A DNA stretch of 19,429 nucleotides from an uncultured Lentisphaeria bacterium (lineage in GTDB: Bacteria > Verrucomicrobiota > Lentisphaeria > Victivallales > Victivallaceae), in the NCBI GenBank assembly GCA_903821255.1, contig CAIJKT010000825.1, forward strand, positions 1 to 19,429, given 5' to 3'. Position 1 is the first letter of the stretch; every line of letters starts with the position of its first letter. The translations under genes were made by a program, and so were the position numbers. This document shows, one piece after another, positions 16,405-19,429 of this stretch. Below the pieces are notes generated by a model. That model was not told the origin of the DNA. It did not search any database and saw only the letters and a program-made list of their open reading frames with translations.

Positions 16405-16645
16405 AACTTTTTGGACATTCCGAATACTGCTGTGCAGAATGTTTTCCGGTGCCGCGCTCTCGCTCTGCGAGAGGATTACGGGCCCGCGTCCGGCACAACA
16501 ACAAAAACATTCTGGACAACCATCGGCTCATTTTGGACAGCCGCCCGCCACAGCCCCATAGCACCCCAATGCGGCCAGCGGAATAAACCGGACAACCGTC
16601 CGATTCCGGAGAGTTTAGAGACATCTTGAACAGAACCTCTTTCAA

Positions 16646-16944
16646 TTTTTCCAGCTTTCAACTCTCCCACTTTAAAATTTTAGCACTTCGGAACTTAAGC
16701 ATTTGTCTTTACATATATAGTGATTTTGTCAACAGAAACGGCGCAAGCAAGTTCAAAAGACGCGATAAAATGCATTTTGAAACTGATTGTTTTTGCGGCA
16801 AAAATCCGCTAAACACAGGAACGGGGGATGTTAACATAAAAGCAATGGTTCTTTAAATTATGGAAAATGTGAATATCGGCAACTGACTTGCGAAGAGAGA
16901 TTATGCCGGCAAAAACATTTTCCGCTTATCAGTGGTTACGCCCC
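16646..16944. other. AT-rich intergenic tail between the array and the aldehyde dehydrogenase stop
   Basis: No gene, repeat unit or convincing promoter or terminator is seen in these roughly 300 bases. An open frame on the plus strand from 16888 is antisense to the dehydrogenase gene and is not considered coding. Confidence 0.6.
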
Positions 16945-18327
16945 TTATTTCGACAGCAGACGGAGGATTTTCAATTTCCAGTCGCTGAAGGGTGGATAGC
17001 GCAGCGGAATGTCGAAAAGATTGGATTTGATCATGACCGGCTTGTAGTGGGTGAAGGTATCGAATCCGGCTTTGCCGTGGTATGCGCCCATGCCGCTTTC
17101 GCCGACGCCGCCGAACGGCATCGAGGAATTGATCAGGTGAGTCACGGTTTCATTGACACACATCCCTCCGGCGGGAATTCTGGAAACCAGCAGTTTCTTG
17201 TTGATTTTGCTGCCGGAAAAATAATACAACGCCAGCGGCCGGGGCCGGGAGTTGACAAAATCAATTACAGCGTGAATTTCTTCAAATTGAATGACCGGCA
17301 GAACCGGGCCGAAAATTTCTTCCTGCATTACCGGGTCGTTGACCGTCACGCCGTCAATGATTGTCGGCGCAATATACCGCTTTGCCAAATCCTTTTCGCC
17401 GCCGCAGACAATTTGTCCGCAATTCATCAGGGCGGCAATGCGGTTGAAATGCTTTTCGTTGACAATCCTGGGATAATCCGGGCTGGCGGCGGGATCTTCG
17501 CCGTAAAATTCGCGGATATAATGCTTCATTTTTTCCAGCAGCGGCGCTTTGACTGAAGTATGCACATAGAGATAATCGGGAGCGACGCAGGTTTGTCCGG
17601 CGTTCAAAAATTTGCCCCAGACAATCCGTTTTGCCGCCAGGGCGATGTTGGCGTCGGCGTCAACAATGCACGGGCTTTTGCCGCCCAGTTCCAGCGTCAC
17701 CGGGGTAAGGTGATTGGCCGCCGCATGCATTACGGACTTGCCCACGGAAGAGCTTCCGGTAAAAAAGATATAATCGAATTTCTCCGCCAGCAGTTCCTGC
17801 GCAATGTGCACTGATCCGGGAAAAACCGCGATATACTGCGGCTCAAAAAGGCGGGTAATGATTTTGAAGATGACTTCCGCGGTTGCGGGGGCCTGTTCGG
17901 CCGGTTTAAGCACTGCGCAGTTGCCGGCAGCGATGGCGGCGGCCAGCGGGCCCATCATCAGTTGAAACGGATAGTTCCAGGCGGAAAAAATCAGGACTGA
18001 GCCATAAGGCTCCGGGTAGATATAGCCTCTGGCCGGAAAGTTGTTTTTCGACACTCCGGCGCGTTTCCTGGCGGAAAATCCGGCAACATGGCGGCGCATA
18101 AAAGCGATATCGTCCAGCACCATGCCGATCTCAGTAGCAAAGGATTCGAACTTAGACTTGCCGAGATCCGCCTGCAAAGCAGCGGCACTGTCCGGCTCAA
18201 ATTCCTTGACTGCGTTGAACAGCTTATCCAGTTCCGCCTGTCTGAAGGCGACATTTCTGGTGAATCCGCACTGGAAATAACTTTTCTGCAGCGCAACCGT
18301 CTTCCTGATATCAACCGCCATGCCCAT
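16945..18327 (-). CDS. Class 3 NAD(P)+-dependent aldehyde dehydrogenase
   Basis: A 460-residue soluble enzyme oxidising aldehydes to carboxylic acids with NAD(P)+. Class 3 (ALDH3) features: short N-terminus, IFSAWNYPFQL, KPAEQAPATAE, FFTGSSSVGK (nucleotide fold), LELGGKSPC with general base E213, NAGQTCVAPDY with catalytic C247, EEIFGPVLPV, and the C-terminal MPFGGVGESGMGAYHGKAGF. Length and residue positions match ALDH3 enzymes acting on fatty, aromatic or coniferyl aldehydes; substrate here unknown. No C-terminal membrane anchor is seen. Start at ATG 18327, with GGAG seven bases upstream; ATG 18321 is a less well-placed alternative, and the frame's TTG at 18333 is too close to that site. 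It follows the small secreted protein gene by 56 bases, probably in one transcript. Confidence 0.95.
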   Translation of the reverse strand: MGMAVDIRKTVALQKSYFQCGFTRNVAFRQAELDKLFNAVKEFEPDSAAALQADLGKSKFESFATEIGMVLDDIAFMRRHVAGFSARKRAGVSKNNFPARGYIYPEPYGSVLIFSAWNYPFQLMMGPLAAAIAAGNCAVLKPAEQAPATAEVIFKIITRLFEPQYIAVFPGSVHIAQELLAEKFDYIFFTGSSSVGKSVMHAAANHLTPVTLELGGKSPCIVDADANIALAAKRIVWGKFLNAGQTCVAPDYLYVHTSVKAPLLEKMKHYIREFYGEDPAASPDYPRIVNEKHFNRIAALMNCGQIVCGGEKDLAKRYIAPTIIDGVTVNDPVMQEEIFGPVLPVIQFEEIHAVIDFVNSRPRPLALYYFSGSKINKKLLVSRIPAGGMCVNETVTHLINSSMPFGGVGESGMGAYHGKAGFDTFTHYKPVMIKSNLFDIPLRYPPFSDWKLKILRLLSK

Positions 18328-18383
18328 TATCAAGCTCCGTTTCTTAGAACAGCCTCATGGCTTTTTGTCGAGTTTTAGCAGGA

Positions 18384-18764
18384 TTACTTTTTCTTTTTAT
18401 CAGCTTTCTTATCGGCGGGATCCAGGGCAATGCCTTCAGCTTCCAATTTGCTTACCGTACCGGCGATATCTTTCTTCATTTTGTCAGCACAGATGGAACT
18501 GCAGAAATAAACTCTTTTTTCGCCGGCATCAAGAAAAAATTTCTTTGCAATTTTTCTTTTGCATTTCGGACAAAGTGTCTGTTTTTGGCCGGTGGCGGCC
18601 GGGGCGGCGGCATCTGCGGCCGGGGCGGCGGCGGTCTTGTCAGCAGCCGGGGCGGCAGTAGTGGCGGCGACGGCGGCATCTGCGGGTTTCTTGTCGACGG
18701 CGAAAGCGGAAACGGTTCCGAATGCGATAGCAGCGGCGGCTAAAAAGACCAGGCTCTTTTTCAT
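18384..18764 (-). CDS. Secreted small protein with a Cys4 TRASH/YHS-like metal-binding domain
   Basis: A 126-residue protein with a clear Sec signal peptide (MKKSLVFLAAAAIAFGTVSAFA, cut after A22), an Ala/Pro/Asp/Lys low-complexity linker (23-60), then a compact domain LCPKCKRKIAKKFF...RVYFCSSICADKMKK. C65 and C68 (CxxC) plus C88 and C92 (CxxxC) would bind one metal ion, resembling TRASH/YHS-type zinc or copper ribbons. The C-terminus is a Lys/Asp-rich tail ending KKADKKKK. The protein is periplasmic or surface-exposed by prediction. Candidate roles are metal sensing, storage or delivery, but none is shown by the sequence. It heads a probable operon with the aldehyde dehydrogenase and has a promoter at 18830-18858. 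A purine-rich GGGAAAAAGAGA lies just before the ATG. Confidence 0.8.
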   Translation of the reverse strand: MKKSLVFLAAAAIAFGTVSAFAVDKKPADAAVAATTAAPAADKTAAAPAADAAAPAATGQKQTLCPKCKRKIAKKFFLDAGEKRVYFCSSICADKMKKDIAGTVSKLEAEGIALDPADKKADKKKK

Positions 18765-18829
18765 TTTTCTCTTTTTCCCTTATTATTAAACAATATCTTC
18801 TGCAAGCACTTTTGCTTACAATATAAAGA

Positions 18830-18858
18830 GCTATAATATAACTGTCGGGACAAGTCAA
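18830..18858 (-). promoter_or_regulatory. Candidate promoter of the Cys4 protein/aldehyde dehydrogenase operon
   Basis: On the minus strand TTGACT (18853-18858), 17-base spacer, TATAGC (18830-18835), about 60 bases upstream of ATG 18764. TATTAT overlaps as an alternative -10. Confidence 0.5.
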
Positions 18859-18873
18859 GGCAACAGTTTTGCA

Positions 18874-18899
18874 AAGAATAATTATGGATAATTATTCTT
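18874..18899. promoter_or_regulatory. Perfect 12-bp inverted repeat, possible operator
   Basis: AAGAATAATTAT and its exact complement ATAATTATTCTT are separated by GG. It lies 15 bases upstream of the -35 box of the minus-strand promoter and about 170 bases before ffh, in the divergent region. No T-run follows and the arms are AT-rich, so a binding site is more likely than a terminator. Confidence 0.5.
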
Positions 18900-18964
18900 C
18901 AACAGGGACGAGGCGCCTGTCTTTGCCAAATTTTACAGTATATGGAACTGCCATATTTAAGGTG

Positions 18965-18992
18965 TTGAATATCTGATATTCAGGATTATATT
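18965..18992 (+). promoter_or_regulatory. Candidate ffh promoter overlapped by a palindrome
   Basis: TTGAAT (18965-18970), 16-base spacer, TATATT (18987-18992). A perfect palindrome, TGAATATC-T-GATATTCA (18966-18982), covers the -35 box and spacer, the usual position of a repressor site. Both calls are by eye. Confidence 0.4.
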
Positions 18993-19072
18993 AATGCTTT
19001 TGTTTTCTGCAAATAATAAACGCTGGCCGGAGAGTACAGCGACTGACATAACCAACAGGATATCAAGAGAAT

Positions 19073-19429
19073 ATGTTTGAAAGTCTGAGCGATAAATTAC
19101 AGGATACGCTAAAACGTCTGCGCGGCGAGGCGAAGCTGACAGAGTCAAATATCGCCGATGCAATGCGGGATATCCGCCTGGCCATGCTGGACGCCGATGT
19201 CAATATTCAAGTGGTCAAAGACTTTATTGATGACGTCCGGGCAGAGTGTGTCGGCGTGGATGTGCTGCGCACGGTCACCCCCGGACAGCAGGTTGTAAAG
19301 ATCGTCCATGACAAACTGGTGGAACTGATGGGCGAGGGTGAAGTCCCGCTGAAACTGGAATCCAAGCCGTCGGTAATCATGATGGTCGGACTTCACGGCA
19401 GCGGCAAAACCACCACAGCCGCCAAACTG
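19073..19429 (+). CDS. ffh: Signal recognition particle protein Ffh (SRP54), 5' part
   Basis: The first 119 residues are present; the gene runs off the window end. Residues 1-85 form the helical N domain (MFESLSDKLQDTLKRLRGEA, IRLAMLDADVNIQVVKDFI), and the G domain begins with the P-loop GLHGSGKTTTAAKL at about 106-119. Ffh is the GTPase that binds 4.5S RNA and signal sequences and delivers ribosomes to FtsY and SecYEG. Start chosen at ATG 19073, where the family's N-terminus begins; AGGA lies 12 bases upstream and AAGAGA is nearer. The usual protein has about 440-480 residues, so some three quarters, including the methionine-rich M domain, lie outside. Confidence 0.97.
   Translation, partial: MFESLSDKLQDTLKRLRGEAKLTESNIADAMRDIRLAMLDADVNIQVVKDFIDDVRAECVGVDVLRTVTPGQQVVKIVHDKLVELMGEGEVPLKLESKPSVIMMVGLHGSGKTTTAAKL

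Larger units (their letters stand above)
15971..16411 (+). repeat. Exact 20-bp direct repeat
   Basis: AAGATTTTCAAACAACTTTT occurs at 15971-15990 and again at 16392-16411, in different local contexts, showing that modules of the array have been moved or recombined. Confidence 0.9.
16091..16602 (+). repeat. 29-bp direct repeat pair
   Basis: 16091-16119 and 16574-16602 match at 28 of 29 positions; both read GCCAGC(A/G)GAATAAACC, then GGACAACCGTCCG. The GGAC-AAC-CGTCC end is itself a small inverted repeat. Confidence 0.9.
15759..16645 (+). repeat. Array of degenerate TGGACA-centred repeats
   Basis: About 890 non-coding bases holding 12 exact TGGACA hexamers on the plus strand (starts 15773, 15870, 15879, 16057, 16078, 16210, 16232, 16277, 16344, 16412, 16513, 16534), plus variants at 15764 and 16299; chance would give about 0.2. 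One copy is inverted (15912). Eight stretches align without gaps over about 30 bases: starts 15771, 15877, 15931, 16230, 16297, 16363, 16418 and 16614. Their loose consensus is TTTGGACACC, then TTGAGCA, AA and a T-rich end. Longer modules recur out of order. Open frames on either strand are Cys/Pro/Ser/Lys-rich by-products of the repeat. It is not a CRISPR array, as unit lengths and spacings vary. Origin and function unknown. Confidence 0.85.

Noticed and set aside
15759..16645. CRISPR array
   Set aside because: Units vary in length and sequence, spacings range from 9 to over 100 bases, and no cas gene lies nearby.
16888..17556. 222-codon plus-strand open frame
   Set aside because: It lies almost wholly antisense to the aldehyde dehydrogenase, whose motifs are unmistakable. 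The antisense frame has no recognisable domain.
18344..18369. AGCC-TCAT-GGCT followed by five T as an intrinsic terminator
   Set aside because: The stem is only four base pairs and the T-run is on the plus strand, where no gene ends; it lies inside a probable minus-strand operon.

Overview
The window looks like a chromosomal segment of a polysaccharide-degrading bacterium, probably from the Lentisphaerota/Victivallales branch of the PVC group. This rests on the mix of many-domain glycoside hydrolases, a GPH-like sugar transporter, a DUF2304/GT2 pair and an Ala/Lys-rich secreted zinc-finger-like protein, all with good Shine-Dalgarno sites and mid-range GC. The taxonomic call is inference; no rRNA or marker gene is complete (ffh is cut by the window end).

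Layout: (1) 89-6596, plus strand: a carbohydrate-use operon made of a 1238-residue multidomain glycoside hydrolase whose 5' end is missing, a cytoplasmic SGNH/GDSL hydrolase and an MFS sugar transporter. (2) 6712-8311, minus strand: a housekeeping pair, a YfgM-like TPR membrane protein followed by a TrmH/SpoU RNA methyltransferase. (3) 8512-9600, plus strand: a multi-pass membrane protein of unknown role, divergent from (2). (4) 9623-12763, minus strand: two clan GH-A-like hydrolases, one cytoplasmic and one with a signal peptide (arabinofuranosidase-like). (5) 12764-13131: no intact gene, but a frameshifted relic of an AraC-type DNA-binding domain on the plus strand. (6) 13132-15625, minus strand: DUF2304 membrane protein, DPM1-like glycosyltransferase and an (alpha/alpha)6-barrel hydrolase of GH63/GH37 type. 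The last two genes each lie behind a near-identical 57-bp promoter-like element. (7) 15736-16645: a non-coding array of degenerate, same-orientation repeats built around TGGACA. This is the most unusual object in the window. (8) 16945-18764, minus strand: a class 3 aldehyde dehydrogenase preceded by a secreted Cys4 (TRASH-like) small protein. (9) 18765-19072: a divergent promoter region with two perfect palindromes. (10) 19073 to the end: the start of ffh (SRP54).

How the parts fit: block 1 would liberate, import and deacylate plant- or host-glycan oligosaccharides, and blocks 4 and 6 add further glycosidases. The GT2/DUF2304 pair points to cell-envelope glycan assembly on a polyprenyl carrier. 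Lost regulators (AraC relic), a truncated hydrolase and a repeat array suggest a genome undergoing rearrangement and decay around its carbohydrate loci.
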